From CAWUEX02 sp963921305 (GTDB lineage: Bacteria > Pseudomonadota > Alphaproteobacteria > Rhodospirillales > Rhodospirillaceae): a stretch of 64,000 bases of DNA. The notes beneath the pieces are model-generated. The model was given only the letters and a program-made list of their open reading frames with translations. It had not been told where the DNA came from and did no database searches. The position numbers were made by a program, and so were the translations under genes. Where the stretch lies: positions 2,976,001 to 3,040,000 of the forward strand of contig CAWUEX030000002.1 of the NCBI GenBank assembly GCA_963921305.4, read 5' to 3'. Below, piece by piece: positions 8,611 through 17,987 of this stretch (position 1 is its first letter; each line of letters starts with the position of its first letter).

Positions 8611-9525
8611 CTAACCGCCGCTTGCCGCGGTGATTTCAGGCGGCATATCCCGGGCCCACAACGTCTCTGGGTCAATATACGCGCCCGTCCACTCCGTCGG
8701 GGCCGCCATGAAATCGGGGAAGTGTTTTTCCGCATACGCGGGAATGGGTCCGGGCACGTCGGCCAAAGACGCCGCCTTTTTGGATACATCCCGCCGGTAG
8801 GTGCGGCCCGGATCCTGCCCCATCAGCATCCAGGGGTACCAAGGTCCGTGGCGTTGCCCCATGGTTACCGCGGGCACAGACGTCAGGTCTGGGTTTTCCA
8901 GCTCGTCCCGCCGCGCAATAATTTGCGCCTGCTGGTTTTTGTAATACGTCTCACCGACAGAGGCGCGCGGCCATTTGTCCGGTGTGATCGGGTTCTTCTT
9001 CATCATTTTGCCGTCGCTCCAGCGGATCACATCGTTGCCGTCGACCATCCATTCCACACGCAGGCGGGTGTGATCGTTGATGGGCTCCATAGGTTTGACA
9101 ATGGTGTGCAGCGTTGAGGCGTAATTGACGACCTCTACGGTTTTTTCAAGCCACGGATTGTACCAACTGTCCAGCACTTCTCCTGTTTCAAGGTCCATGT
9201 AGCAAATCGTGAAGTTGGACATGTTTTTGTACGAACCGTCGTCCTGTCGGTAGGAGCGGCTGAAGGCGAGCGATCCGGCGTAGAACACCGGCTCAAGAAT
9301 TTTCCCATCCTCTAGAATCGCGTGCACGATTCCTTTCATCCAGGTGATCGTTTCTTTGCCATCCTCAAGATCGCCGGTCATTTTAACCAGGGCATACAGC
9401 TGATCCTGTGGGTCGTTGAAGTCCAGGCGCCGGGTGGCGGCGGAGCTTTGTCCAGTTGCGCCGGACATGCCGGCGGCCATGCCAGTTGCCAAGGCTGTGC
9501 GACGGGAGAGGGTGCGTCCGGTCAT
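8611..9525 (-). CDS. DUF1838 family protein with Tat-type signal
   Basis: 304 aa; GGGAGG lies 7 nt before ATG 9525. The N-terminus has a twin-arginine pattern (TLSRRTALATG) and an Ala/Gly-rich core, so the folded protein is probably sent to the periplasm. The body matches the DUF1838 family as I know it (WYNPWLEKTVEVV, RHGPWYPWMLMGQ). The family's reaction is unknown; members often sit near TonB receptors and degradation genes. The start lies 22 bp downstream of the amidotransferase gene's stop, so the two are probably one transcript. Confidence 0.8.
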   Translation of the reverse strand: MTGRTLSRRTALATGMAAGMSGATGQSSAATRRLDFNDPQDQLYALVKMTGDLEDGKETITWMKGIVHAILEDGKILEPVFYAGSLAFSRSYRQDDGSYKNMSNFTICYMDLETGEVLDSWYNPWLEKTVEVVNYASTLHTIVKPMEPINDHTRLRVEWMVDGNDVIRWSDGKMMKKNPITPDKWPRASVGETYYKNQQAQIIARRDELENPDLTSVPAVTMGQRHGPWYPWMLMGQDPGRTYRRDVSKKAASLADVPGPIPAYAEKHFPDFMAAPTEWTGAYIDPETLWARDMPPEITAASGG

Positions 9526-9547
9526 GTCTGAGCCTCCCGGTTTCTCA

Positions 9548-10384
9548 TCACAAGGCGTGAAGCCAATTGCGAACTTCGGTCAGGCGTACGGTATCCTCAA
9601 GTACGTCGTCGCCAACGCCGATTTTATCGCGAAGGTCCTGGCGGTCAGGGGCCTGGTGTAATGCAATGTAGTCGTCGGCCACCGCACGAACGCTCTCCGT
9701 GTCCGGAAAATAGCCCTCACTCACCAAAGCTTTGCGTTGCCGCCACAAAATGGCTCCGAGTTCTCCGAGGTCAAATTCCGGGTGATATTGGACACCGGTA
9801 AACATCGTTTTGCCGGCGGGAAACGTCGCCGCCTGAACAGGGCACATGTCATTGACTGCAAGAATTTCGCCGCCCGGCGGCAAGTCCGCGACCATGTCTT
9901 CATGGATCATCGCCGCCTCAAAAACGGGGCTGCGGCCTGCAAACACCGGGTGGGCAAGTCCGGCCTGAGTCAAACGCAAACTGCGGCCAATGCCGAACTC
10001 ACGCCCCTTAGGGTTTTGCACGACCGTGCCTCCGGCGGCGACAGCCGCGATCTGAATGGCGAAGCAACTGCCGAAGCCGGGAACCCCCGCTTCGAATACC
10101 GCCCGGGTGAGTGCGATCTGCTGTGCCACTGACGGGTCTTCGGTCTGACGTACGCTCACAATGGAGCCCGTCCAGACCGCGCCGTCAAAATTTTCTAGTG
10201 CGGCACCTCTTGGTAATTCTGCACCAGGATCTGCGGCGAATATGACTTCGGTTTCGATATCCGCACGGCAGGCGCGCAGTGTGTCCGCATACAGATCAGA
10301 GGCGACCGACGCGCCGTCTTCGACCAGCTTTTCGCGGACGCGTTTCGGGTATCCGTCAATGATCAGAATGCGGGGGCGTGCCAT
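9548..10384 (-). CDS. Type 1 (class I) glutamine amidotransferase-like protein
   Basis: 278 aa cytosolic protein. The nucleophile elbow is GSCFAIQ (Cys107), and the second catalytic motif is QYHPEF (about residues 198-203), so Cys-His-Glu triad residues are present. It resembles stand-alone GMP-synthase-like amidotransferase domains of the kind seen in gamma-glutamyl hydrolases of degradation pathways. No synthase partner lies next to it. The substrate is unknown. It heads a probable two-gene unit with the DUF1838 gene. Confidence 0.8.
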   Translation of the reverse strand: MARPRILIIDGYPKRVREKLVEDGASVASDLYADTLRACRADIETEVIFAADPGAELPRGAALENFDGAVWTGSIVSVRQTEDPSVAQQIALTRAVFEAGVPGFGSCFAIQIAAVAAGGTVVQNPKGREFGIGRSLRLTQAGLAHPVFAGRSPVFEAAMIHEDMVADLPPGGEILAVNDMCPVQAATFPAGKTMFTGVQYHPEFDLGELGAILWRQRKALVSEGYFPDTESVRAVADDYIALHQAPDRQDLRDKIGVGDDVLEDTVRLTEVRNWLHAL

Positions 10385-10409
10385 CGGGCCCTCAGCGAAT
10401 GTCTAGGCG

Positions 10410-12551
10410 CTAAAACGTACCACGGACACTGAAGCCGTAAAATCCACCTTGCTTTTGGGTGCGGAACTCCGTCCGCAAAATATCACCGGCCGCTTGGGAT
10501 GTGGCATAAACGATACGCGTGCGCTTGGTTTTTGATCTCAGCAAGTTGCCATAGAACAGGCGCCCCACCAGTCCGTTCCCAAAGCGGCGTTCCATGAAAA
10601 CCCGCAGGTCCGTTCCGGTCTTTTCCCGTTCGAAGGTTTCGAAATCGCTGCTGATTTCAGGGCCCTCCATGGTCATGACGAAGCCGTAGTTCATTGCCAG
10701 AGCGCGCAGGTCGTGCCGCGCATCTATGTTGATCTCGTAGCGCTCTTGGTCGGCGAAGCGGCGGCGTTCGCCCGTGAAGGGGTCTTCGACGCTGGAGTCT
10801 TGCCACAGCAGGGTGGCGGAAATCACGGCGTCGATCAGGCCAAGTTTTTGAAGTTGCAGGCTGGTTTCCAGCTCGGCCCCATAATGGCGCCCAGAACCCA
10901 GATTGCCGGGCGCCGAGTCATCAACGCCGAAAGGCACGTTGTCGCTGACATCGCTGACGTCGCGGTAAAATGCGCGGAGATTGATGACGCCGGCGTCATT
11001 GTCCAGGCGATGCTCCGCTCCGATCTCGTAATCCCAAGACTTTTCTGGCGCGAGGTTCGGATTACCGGCATCAATTTCACCGTCGTCACGGTCGAGATCG
11101 GCGATGAAGTCCTCAAACTCAAGTTGCCCGATGTCCCGGCGGACGGAGGCATAAATCTGGGTCTGTTCCGATTGGGTGAAGTAAATATCGACGCTCGGCT
11201 TAGCGAATTGGAAGGTGCGCCGATTGTCGATGTCCGACCCCAATTGATCCAGCCAAGAAAACTCGGCTGCCAACCCGGTCTCGATCTCCCACCGGTCCGT
11301 TGGTCGCCAGGTATGACTGCCAAAGGTTTCCACCCGGTCTTCGGTGACGATCTGATCCGCATTAAAGACCTCGCGGTTGATCCGTTCGCCGCCGACGACA
11401 TCGAAAAAGGTTTGCGTCTTGTCCAATTTGTTGATGGCGCCCTCGACGCCGACTTCAAGGCTATGTTTGGGCGCGAAGCCCCAGTCGAATGTGCCGCGTA
11501 GAATTTTCTCGGTGGCTTTTTCGTCGCGCGTATCGCCGGAGACGAGTTGCGCATCATTCGGGTCGGTCGCAAAGGAGAAGTTTTCATTGATCCGGTCTTC
11601 ATCATCGACGGAGTAAACAAACAACCCTTTGAAGGTGAGGGACTGACCAAGTGGTACGGAGTAGTCGCCACTGAGTTCATATTCGAGGTCTTCACCGGTG
11701 AGAAAGCGGAGCGAACCACCGTCTGCCGTGCGGGTGCCGTCCGGCGCGATCAGGAAATCGAACTCAGTATCGTTTTGCTCGCCAATGGGCCGGTTCTCGA
11801 TGAAGCCGCTGAGTTGGGCCTGGCTGTTGGGACCCAGCGCATAGGCTAACCGTCCCCGGCCGACGTAGCGGCGGCTCTTCATGCGGCGCCGCTCTTCCTG
11901 CTCAAGGAACAGTTGATCGCCCGCGTCTCTGAAAAACTGGCGTTGGAGGCGTGGAAGCTGCCGGGGCCGTGTTTCGCCGGACAGAGTATAGCTCCATTTA
12001 TCGGTTTCCCCGCTGACTGAACCGGCGAGGGTTGGCATGTGGCGTCCGTCCGTGAACGACACGTTGCCGACAGAGTAAGTGCCGCCAATGCCACCGGAGT
12101 CAGACAGGACGACGTTGATCACCCGTTGGCCGACGTCGGCGTCGATTTCGCGCACATTACCGACAATGACTTCGATCCGCTCCACCTGATCTGAAGGGAT
12201 GCGCTCGAAGTAATCGTTGATGGAGTTGCCTTTGGTGGTCAGGCGTTTGCCGTTGATCAACACCTGCGTCGTCTGGGATCGCAGGCCGCGGCGGTCATCG
12301 TCGCCCGCGGCATTTCCCGCGCCTGTGCTCAACGCCCCCGCTGCGCCGGGCACGCGTTCCAGCATATCCTTGGCGTGGCTCGGTCTGTAGGCCTCAAAAA
12401 AGGCCGGTAAGTAGATGGTTGCCCCGTCTTCCTCGATGATTCCGGATGGGGGCGCATCCTGGGCAGCCGCCACCGCGCTCAAAATGAGGGCGGCAAGCAG
12501 GACGGTAAAGGTCCGGACCAATGACAAAACCAGTGAAAAAGGGTGCCGCAA
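10410..12551 (-). CDS. TonB-dependent outer-membrane receptor
   Basis: 713 aa starting at TTG 12551, preceded by GAGGAGAGG. A signal peptide (ending near AAAQDA) leads into a plug domain (DMLERVPG, VLINGKRLTTKG, VERIEVIVG) and a long beta-barrel with alternating aromatic and charged strands, ending in Phe as outer-membrane barrels do (VRGTF). The first residues after the signal lack an obvious TonB box. It would import an unidentified ligand using proton-motive force. Two degradative-type genes follow it on the same strand, 25 bp downstream. Confidence 0.85.
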   Translation of the reverse strand: MRHPFSLVLSLVRTFTVLLAALILSAVAAAQDAPPSGIIEEDGATIYLPAFFEAYRPSHAKDMLERVPGAAGALSTGAGNAAGDDDRRGLRSQTTQVLINGKRLTTKGNSINDYFERIPSDQVERIEVIVGNVREIDADVGQRVINVVLSDSGGIGGTYSVGNVSFTDGRHMPTLAGSVSGETDKWSYTLSGETRPRQLPRLQRQFFRDAGDQLFLEQEERRRMKSRRYVGRGRLAYALGPNSQAQLSGFIENRPIGEQNDTEFDFLIAPDGTRTADGGSLRFLTGEDLEYELSGDYSVPLGQSLTFKGLFVYSVDDEDRINENFSFATDPNDAQLVSGDTRDEKATEKILRGTFDWGFAPKHSLEVGVEGAINKLDKTQTFFDVVGGERINREVFNADQIVTEDRVETFGSHTWRPTDRWEIETGLAAEFSWLDQLGSDIDNRRTFQFAKPSVDIYFTQSEQTQIYASVRRDIGQLEFEDFIADLDRDDGEIDAGNPNLAPEKSWDYEIGAEHRLDNDAGVINLRAFYRDVSDVSDNVPFGVDDSAPGNLGSGRHYGAELETSLQLQKLGLIDAVISATLLWQDSSVEDPFTGERRRFADQERYEINIDARHDLRALAMNYGFVMTMEGPEISSDFETFEREKTGTDLRVFMERRFGNGLVGRLFYGNLLRSKTKRTRIVYATSQAAGDILRTEFRTQKQGGFYGFSVRGTF

Positions 12552-12730
12552 GAAAGCCTCTCCTCGTGCGGGGCATGAATCATGTCTGACGTTAGGCGTC
12601 CCCGCCCAAATGGCGTCTTATGTGGCGTGTTTAAATCCCCGCCGGTTCTATAACCGCAGCGTGCTTCGCCGGTCTATGAATTTGTCATGAATTAATGATC
12701 ACTTTCGCGCCATGACCGCAGCGCCGCGCG

Positions 12731-13177
12731 TCAAGGCACGGGTGGTACGTCAAGATTTTGCCCATTCAATTGTAACCAGCGTACCCAGTCGTCCTGCAGC
12801 AGTCCGGCGCGGCGGGCCAGGTCGCGGTCCTGATCTTTAAGCGCGCGAATATAGAAATTGGTGCTCGGCAGAAAAGCCTCCGTCCAAATCTTCTCAAGCT
12901 TGGGGTGAATCTTCACCAGAACGTCAGGCTTGACCTGATTGGCATGATCAATGGCGCGTTGGTAGTTGGCTATGAGATATTCCGTGTCGGACGGCGTGAT
13001 CATGCCGCCGCGATCATTGGCATAGACGATCGCGCTCCGGACCTCCAACAGCGCTTGTTGAAAGTGTTGGGCGTTTTCAGCGTCTTCGGGAGTCCAGCGC
13101 GTCGCGTAAAGCCATCCGATCGCCGCGATCACACCGGCTAGCGCAATAAGGGCATAACGCCTGTGCTGTTGCGACAC
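12731..13177 (-). CDS. Membrane-anchored hypothetical protein, 148 aa
   Basis: Starts at GTG 13177 with no strong ribosome site. One N-terminal transmembrane helix (ALIALAGVIAAIGWLYA, about residues 9-25) anchors a helical periplasmic part (FQQALLEVRSAIVYAND, YLIANYQRAIDHANQ). The start is 11 bp downstream of the arsC-like stop, suggesting one transcript. Family not recognised. Confidence 0.6.
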   Translation of the reverse strand: MSQQHRRYALIALAGVIAAIGWLYATRWTPEDAENAQHFQQALLEVRSAIVYANDRGGMITPSDTEYLIANYQRAIDHANQVKPDVLVKIHPKLEKIWTEAFLPSTNFYIRALKDQDRDLARRAGLLQDDWVRWLQLNGQNLDVPPVP

Positions 13178-13188
13178 GCGGTGGTTTT

Positions 13189-13530
13189 CTACAGCAAGGT
13201 GAGAACGTTTTCAGGCGGACGGCCGAGCACGGCTTTGGACCCCTTGACCACGATGGGACGTTCAATAATTGCAGGATGGTTCGCCATCGCCTTGATGACC
13301 TGAGGATCCGACATCGCTGCGAGGTCGAGGCCGGCTTCCTTCGCTTCCTTTTTGCGCACCAGGTCCCGGGGCGCAATCTTCAGCTTGGCGACGATGTCTT
13401 GCAGGTCTTTCTGCGTCGGCGGTGCGGCGAGATATTCGATGATCTCCGGCTTCACGCCGTTCTCCTCGATCAGCGCCAGCGTCTGACGCGACTTTGAACA
13501 TCTCGGGTTGTGATAAATGGTAACGCCCAT
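13189..13530 (-). CDS. arsC: ArsC/YfgD-family arsenate reductase-like protein
   Basis: 113 aa with the glutaredoxin-like ArsC fold. The active-site Cys is in YHNPRCSKSRQTL (Cys11), followed by LIEENG and the conserved MANHPAIIERPIVV and GRPPENVL segments. Family members reduce arsenate with glutathione and glutaredoxin, but many (YfgD type) act on other thiol targets and sit outside ars operons. No arsenite efflux or ArsR gene is nearby, so a resistance role is not supported by context. Confidence 0.85.
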   Translation of the reverse strand: MGVTIYHNPRCSKSRQTLALIEENGVKPEIIEYLAAPPTQKDLQDIVAKLKIAPRDLVRKKEAKEAGLDLAAMSDPQVIKAMANHPAIIERPIVVKGSKAVLGRPPENVLTLL

Positions 13531-13552
13531 GCGGTCCTCTTTGCCTTACGTA

Positions 13553-14458
13553 TTATTGTTCGCTGAGTTCTAGGTAGAGGCGGGTGGCAAACACGCGGCC
13601 TTGGTCGGCACGTTGTGCGAAGTCTTCGTCAAACTCCGCAGTCGGATTACTGTCGAGAAATGCCTCAAGGCTCATGCCGCCGTTGATCGCATTTTCGGTA
13701 ATCGTTTTCATTTCCTTCAGCATCGCCAGAGTCTTCATGGCGCCCGCTTTGTCGGAAATGACCCCGTGTCCGGGAATGATCACGGTATCGCCATTGGTGA
13801 TGCTGTCCAGGCGCTCCAGGGCCGCGATCTCGCCGTCCAGCGTTCCGCCGGTTGAGGAGTCAATAAAGGGATATGAACTGGTCACATACACATCGCCCGT
13901 ATGCACCACATTGGCCTCGACGAATTGAATAAATGCATCCGTGTCGGTATGCGCGTTGGGCACGTGGATCATGCGGATGGTCTGGCCGTTGAAGTGAAGA
14001 GTTGCGGTGTCGTTGAAAGTGATGACCGGCAGGGCCACGTCCGGTGAGGCGGGCTGGTTGAAGTTAAACGCCTCGACGAATTGGTCCGTCGACATCCGCG
14101 CCCGGGTGTTGTCGTGGGCAATAATCGTCTTTCCAGCCTTGCCATAGTTCTCGTTGCCGCCCGTGTGATCCCAATGCCAGTGGGTGTTGAGCACATAGCG
14201 CAATGGCTGATCGGTGATCTCGGCAATCGCGGCATCGATTTTCGCCGTCATCTCTTCATATTGGTCGTCGACGATGAGCACACCATCGTCTCCAGTCGAG
14301 ACGGCGAGGTTGCCGCCCGCACCCATGAACATATAGATGCCGTCCTTGACCGGAATCGAGCGTATCTGCGCCGTTGCCGGATTGAGCTGGGCGACGGCGC
14401 TGTGTCCGCCAGCCAACATCACAACTGCTGCGATTGCGGCACCAAGACATCTATTCAT
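13553..14458 (-). CDS. Exported metallo-beta-lactamase fold hydrolase
   Basis: 301 aa from ATG 14458, with GGAGG at ideal spacing; an upstream start at 14512 lacks this. A signal peptide ends near HSAVAQ. The metal motif HWHWDH is followed by IIAHDN, then IHVPNAHTDTDAF (third His), HTGDVY (bridging Asp) and IPGHG. This is a two-metal hydrolase of the glyoxalase II/quinoprotein relay/beta-lactamase type in the periplasm. The substrate is unknown, and a beta-lactamase role is not implied. Confidence 0.85.
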   Translation of the reverse strand: MNRCLGAAIAAVVMLAGGHSAVAQLNPATAQIRSIPVKDGIYMFMGAGGNLAVSTGDDGVLIVDDQYEEMTAKIDAAIAEITDQPLRYVLNTHWHWDHTGGNENYGKAGKTIIAHDNTRARMSTDQFVEAFNFNQPASPDVALPVITFNDTATLHFNGQTIRMIHVPNAHTDTDAFIQFVEANVVHTGDVYVTSSYPFIDSSTGGTLDGEIAALERLDSITNGDTVIIPGHGVISDKAGAMKTLAMLKEMKTITENAINGGMSLEAFLDSNPTAEFDEDFAQRADQGRVFATRLYLELSEQ

Positions 14459-14538
14459 TGTGCGTCCTCCGTCAGGCCGTGTCTGAACTTCAGGTTGCCC
14501 TGACATTAGCACGGCTGAGCACTGAGGCGAGGGGGGTG

Positions 14539-15177
14539 CTAGCCGAAATTCTCAAAACTGTCGGAGGCCGGATTCAGCCACTTCACGGACCCGTCATGGA
14601 CATCGAAGTAAAAGCCGTGAAGTTCGAGTTGGCCGCCTTCGATACGCTGCGCGACCCAGGGGAAGGTCTTGAGGTTATTGAGCGACAGCCGCACGACCCC
14701 GTGCTCAGCACGCACCGCGTCCTCCTGGTCGGGGTCCTCGGTGTCTTCGGCGAGTTGCAGAGCAGGATGAGCGATAGACATCCACGGCTCCATAAACTCC
14801 CCGGGAGGAATCTCCCCAGCGGCCATACCCATGAGGGCTTGGATGCCGCCACACTTTGCGTGGCCCAGCACGATGATGTCCTCAACCTCAAGAACATTCA
14901 CGGCATACTCTACAGCCGCACTTGAGGCAAAACAGATCGGGTCGGGCCCATAGGGCGGCACCACGTTCGCAACGTTACGAACGACAAATAAATCGCCCGG
15001 GTCTTGATCGAACACGAGGGCCGGGTTCACCCGTGAATCACAACACGAGATGACCAAGGCTTTCGGATGTTGACCTTCCTCAGCGAGCTGCTTGAAAAGT
15101 GGTTCGTAGTCCGGAAACCAATGAGTCCGGTATCGTCCATAGCCTTCGCGCAGCCGTTCAAGTGTGATTTCCGTCAA
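14539..15177 (-). CDS. Beta-class carbonic anhydrase
   Basis: 212 aa if translation begins at TTG 15177, which has GGGGGG 6 nt upstream and a family-like N-terminus (LTEITLERLREGY). The frame extends to ATG 15216, which has no ribosome site. Zinc ligands are in ISCCDSRVN (Cys, Asp-Arg dyad) and LGHAKCGG (His, Cys). It interconverts CO2 and bicarbonate. It diverges from an sbtA-type bicarbonate transporter 117 bp away, so the pair probably works together in inorganic carbon supply or pH control. Confidence 0.9.
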   Translation of the reverse strand: MTEITLERLREGYGRYRTHWFPDYEPLFKQLAEEGQHPKALVISCCDSRVNPALVFDQDPGDLFVVRNVANVVPPYGPDPICFASSAAVEYAVNVLEVEDIIVLGHAKCGGIQALMGMAAGEIPPGEFMEPWMSIAHPALQLAEDTEDPDQEDAVRAEHGVVRLSLNNLKTFPWVAQRIEGGQLELHGFYFDVHDGSVKWLNPASDSFENFG

Positions 15178-15294
15178 GACTCGCCCCCCGTATTGGCTCT
15201 CTCCATCGGCCTGCATTGTTTTCGACTTGAATTAATAACGCAAATCATTAACTACCGTCGCAGACCGGCGGTTGAATGGCTCAGGAGGGCGTCC

Positions 15295-16281
15295 TTGGAA
15301 GGGTTTCTGGATATCATCGCGGGTAACCTCCTCAACCCGGTTATCCTGGCGTTTGTTCTCGGCATAGGCGCTGGCCTGGCCCGCGCTGAGCTCTCAATCC
15401 CATCGGCGATCAGCAAGGCGATGTCGATCTACCTGATGTTCGCCATCGGCTTGAAGGGCGGCATTGCCGTGGCCAACAGTCCGTTCAGTATGTCGCTGAT
15501 TCTTGCGCTTGTGGCTGGCGCCGTGCTCAGTTTTCTCGTTCCCTTTATAGCCAACGCATTTCTTCAGTTCACGACCCGCGTGGATGGCACCAACCGCGCC
15601 GCCATCGCTGCTCACTATGGGTCGATCTCCATCGTCACCTTTGTTACGGCGACGGAAATGCTGCGGATGTCGGGTTTAACGTCGGAAGGCTTTATGGTCG
15701 CGGTCGCGGCGCTGATGGAAACGCCGGCAATCATGACTGGCATCTGGCTCGCCAATCGCGGTCATGGGGGGGCGCAATCAAACAGCGGTCTGTCGAAGGA
15801 GCTGGTGCGGGAGGTCTTCCTAAACGCCAGTGTTGTCGTGCTGGTGGGTGCGTTCGTCATCGGGTTGATCAGCACACCCGAGGCTTCGCAAAAGGTGCAG
15901 CCGTTTTTCACCGACATCTTCCAAGGCGTGCTGTGCATCTTTCTCCTAGACATGGGCCTGATCGCGGCAGCGCGCCTGCGCGGGGTGAAGATCCTTTCGC
16001 CGGCGGTCATCGCGTTCGGCTTGTACATGCCGGTGGTCGGGGCCGTGCTCGGCGGCGTGGCAGGTTGGCTGATTGGTCTCAGCGCCGGTGGGACCGTGCT
16101 GCTTGCAACGCTCTCTGCAAGTGCGTCCTACATCGCCGTTCCGGCAGCGATGCGCTTGGCCATTCCCAAAGCCAACCCGGCCATCTCGCTGACCCTATCA
16201 CTTGCCATAACCTTTCCGTTTAACGTGATCATCGGCATCCCCGTGTATCTTGCGGTGGTGCGGTGGCTGTACGGAGTTTGA
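15295..16281 (+). CDS. sbtA: SbtA-family sodium-dependent bicarbonate transporter
   Basis: 328 aa from TTG 15295, chosen because AGGAGG lies 6 nt upstream; the open frame continues to 15067 without support. About ten hydrophobic helices in two inverted halves match the SbtA family (GNLLNPVILAFVLG, IGLKGGIAV, AAHYGSISIVTFVTA, LDMGLIAAARL, SASASYIAVPAAMR). The twin SASASY/HYGSIS-type signatures form the substrate site in the family. It should take up HCO3- with Na+. The sbtB-like gene follows after 4 bp. Confidence 0.9.
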   Translation: MEGFLDIIAGNLLNPVILAFVLGIGAGLARAELSIPSAISKAMSIYLMFAIGLKGGIAVANSPFSMSLILALVAGAVLSFLVPFIANAFLQFTTRVDGTNRAAIAAHYGSISIVTFVTATEMLRMSGLTSEGFMVAVAALMETPAIMTGIWLANRGHGGAQSNSGLSKELVREVFLNASVVVLVGAFVIGLISTPEASQKVQPFFTDIFQGVLCIFLLDMGLIAAARLRGVKILSPAVIAFGLYMPVVGAVLGGVAGWLIGLSAGGTVLLATLSASASYIAVPAAMRLAIPKANPAISLTLSLAITFPFNVIIGIPVYLAVVRWLYGV

Positions 16282-16285
16282 TCAG

Positions 16286-16594
16286 ATGGATGTGCACCCG
16301 AAGAAAAAAATCGAAGTGATGGTTGAGACGCCGATAGTCAACAAGGTCATCGGCATCATGCGCGACTGCGGCGCCACCGGCGTATCCGTACTCCCGGTGC
16401 TGCGCGGTGAGGGCCACACCGGCGATTGGTCCGACAAGGACCTCGGCGGCGCCATCGACATGCAAATGGTGATGGTGATCACAGGGCCACGCCGGGCTGC
16501 GCAAATACGTGATCAGGTGTTCGCTGCGCTGGCCGACTACCGGGCGATGATCTTGTTGAGCGACGTTGAGGTTATCCGGAACGAGCACTTTTAG
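16286..16594 (+). CDS. sbtB: SbtB-type PII-like regulatory protein
   Basis: 102 aa from ATG 16286, 4 bp after sbtA. It has the PII ferredoxin-like fold pattern: beta1 IEVMVETPIVNKVIGIM, a T-loop region with a G-rich turn (GHTGDWSD), beta strands MVMVITG, and a C-terminal helix DQVFAALADYRAMI. In the known pairs SbtB binds adenyl nucleotides (cAMP, AMP) and closes SbtA. No C-terminal Cys pair of the redox R-loop is present. The 3' end overlaps the convergent MFS gene by 23 bp. Confidence 0.82.
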   Translation: MDVHPKKKIEVMVETPIVNKVIGIMRDCGATGVSVLPVLRGEGHTGDWSDKDLGGAIDMQMVMVITGPRRAAQIRDQVFAALADYRAMILLSDVEVIRNEHF

Positions 16595-17804
16595 CCGTGC
16601 GCTGGGCTGCAACCAGCCGTAACGCGTTCGCCACGACGATCGCAACCAATATCAGCGACAACACGAATGGCGCAGCCGGGCTGATGTCGAGGAAGAAACT
16701 CCCGGCGATGATGGGCCCTGCCACACGCCCGGCCATGGAGAACCCGTTCGACAGGCCGAGCATATAGCCCACCTTGTCCTCGGGACTGACTTTCGACATG
16801 ACGCTGGACAGGACCGTGTTCCACACGCCGATGCCGATGACCGCCAGCAACAGCCCTCCGACTCCGGCCCAAACCGTAGTGCTGAGCAGGAGAATAGCTA
16901 GGCCGATCATGTCCAGAACTGCGCCAACGAGATAGGCGCCCAAATCTCCGAGTGATTTCGACAGCGGACCCACCAGCACGCCGGTTGCGATCATGTAGCC
17001 CAGCCCCATGGCAGCCATGCCGAAACTGACATCATCTGGTCCCCAACCGTGCAAGCCTTGCGCCCAGAAGGCGAAAACAAACTGATCCTGACCGCTGACG
17101 AAGCCGCCGATGAAAAACTGCGCGATCAGCAAGGCCATGCCGACACGCCCGACGGTGACACGCGCCGGCGTGGCGTCCTCGCTTTGACCAAGGGCGCCCT
17201 CAGGAGCGGGCACCGGTGCATGCTGTGACGGCGCTTGCGCCGGCCGGCGCCCGCGGCCTGGCCGTGTTTCCTTCAGAAACAGGACGCCAATCAGCGTGGC
17301 GACCAGGCACAGCCCCGCCGACACGAAGGACGGGCGTGCATGTGTGAAGGTCTCCAGGTCGCTGCCCATGAGAAAACCGCCGAGCACGGGACCAACAAAG
17401 AACGCCATCGCTGTGGAGGCTGAGACCATGCCGAGTGCCTTCGCCCGGTTTTCGTGACTGCTCGAGTCCGCGACCATAGCGAACGCGATGGCGACATTCC
17501 CGCCAGTCACACCCTGTAAGGCACGTGCCAAAAACATCTCGGTCAGGTTGTCGGCCAAACCAAACGCGACGAAGGTCAGTGCGCTGACCCCGAGCGCCCA
17601 CATAAACACCGGTTTGCGGCCATAGCGGTCGGACAGCCGCCCCCAGACCGGCGCCATGAAGATGACGATGGCGGGCATCAGCGTGAAAAGGAGTGAAATT
17701 TGGAAGGACGTCGCCCCGTACTTCTGCCCGATAAACGGCAGCATCGGCAAGATGATGCTGGAGGGAATGACGGCGGCAAAAACGGTGACGAGAAGAACGG
17801 GCAC
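16572..17804 (-). CDS. MFS transporter (TetA-like drug/metabolite exporter)
   Basis: 410 aa, twelve hydrophobic segments. Motif A is intact after TM2 (GRLSDRYGRKPV), and the TM5 motif C region reads GPVLGGFLMG. A hydrophilic Pro/Ala/Gln-rich loop (about residues 195-225) separates the halves. Start is GTG 17804; the ribosome site is weak. It probably exports a small hydrophobic compound; tetracycline itself cannot be inferred. Its last 23 bp overlap sbtB on the other strand. Confidence 0.85.
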   Translation of the reverse strand: MPVLLVTVFAAVIPSSIILPMLPFIGQKYGATSFQISLLFTLMPAIVIFMAPVWGRLSDRYGRKPVFMWALGVSALTFVAFGLADNLTEMFLARALQGVTGGNVAIAFAMVADSSSHENRAKALGMVSASTAMAFFVGPVLGGFLMGSDLETFTHARPSFVSAGLCLVATLIGVLFLKETRPGRGRRPAQAPSQHAPVPAPEGALGQSEDATPARVTVGRVGMALLIAQFFIGGFVSGQDQFVFAFWAQGLHGWGPDDVSFGMAAMGLGYMIATGVLVGPLSKSLGDLGAYLVGAVLDMIGLAILLLSTTVWAGVGGLLLAVIGIGVWNTVLSSVMSKVSPEDKVGYMLGLSNGFSMAGRVAGPIIAGSFFLDISPAAPFVLSLILVAIVVANALRLVAAQRTAKSARSG

Positions 17805-17987
17805 GGACGTAGTCTAACACAAAGGCTAAAAGGACGGAGCGTTCCCATGATCCTCGCAGGACGTAAAGTCAACGCGTTTGTGGCTACGGGCAACCGAAGG
17901 GGCACCGAACGGTCCTTGATTGCCATGCGGTTCACCCGCTAGCGTCATGGCCACCATCACGCGGCACACGCCGCAGGAGCCGCCCCT

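Noticed and set aside
13189..13530. Arsenic resistance operon
   Set aside because: No ArsR, ArsB or ACR3 gene near the ArsC-like gene.
13553..14458. Beta-lactamase resistance gene
   Set aside because: Only the metal fold is seen; context and length do not support antibiotic resistance.
16572..17804. Tetracycline efflux gene
   Set aside because: MFS motifs are general; no specific drug signature.
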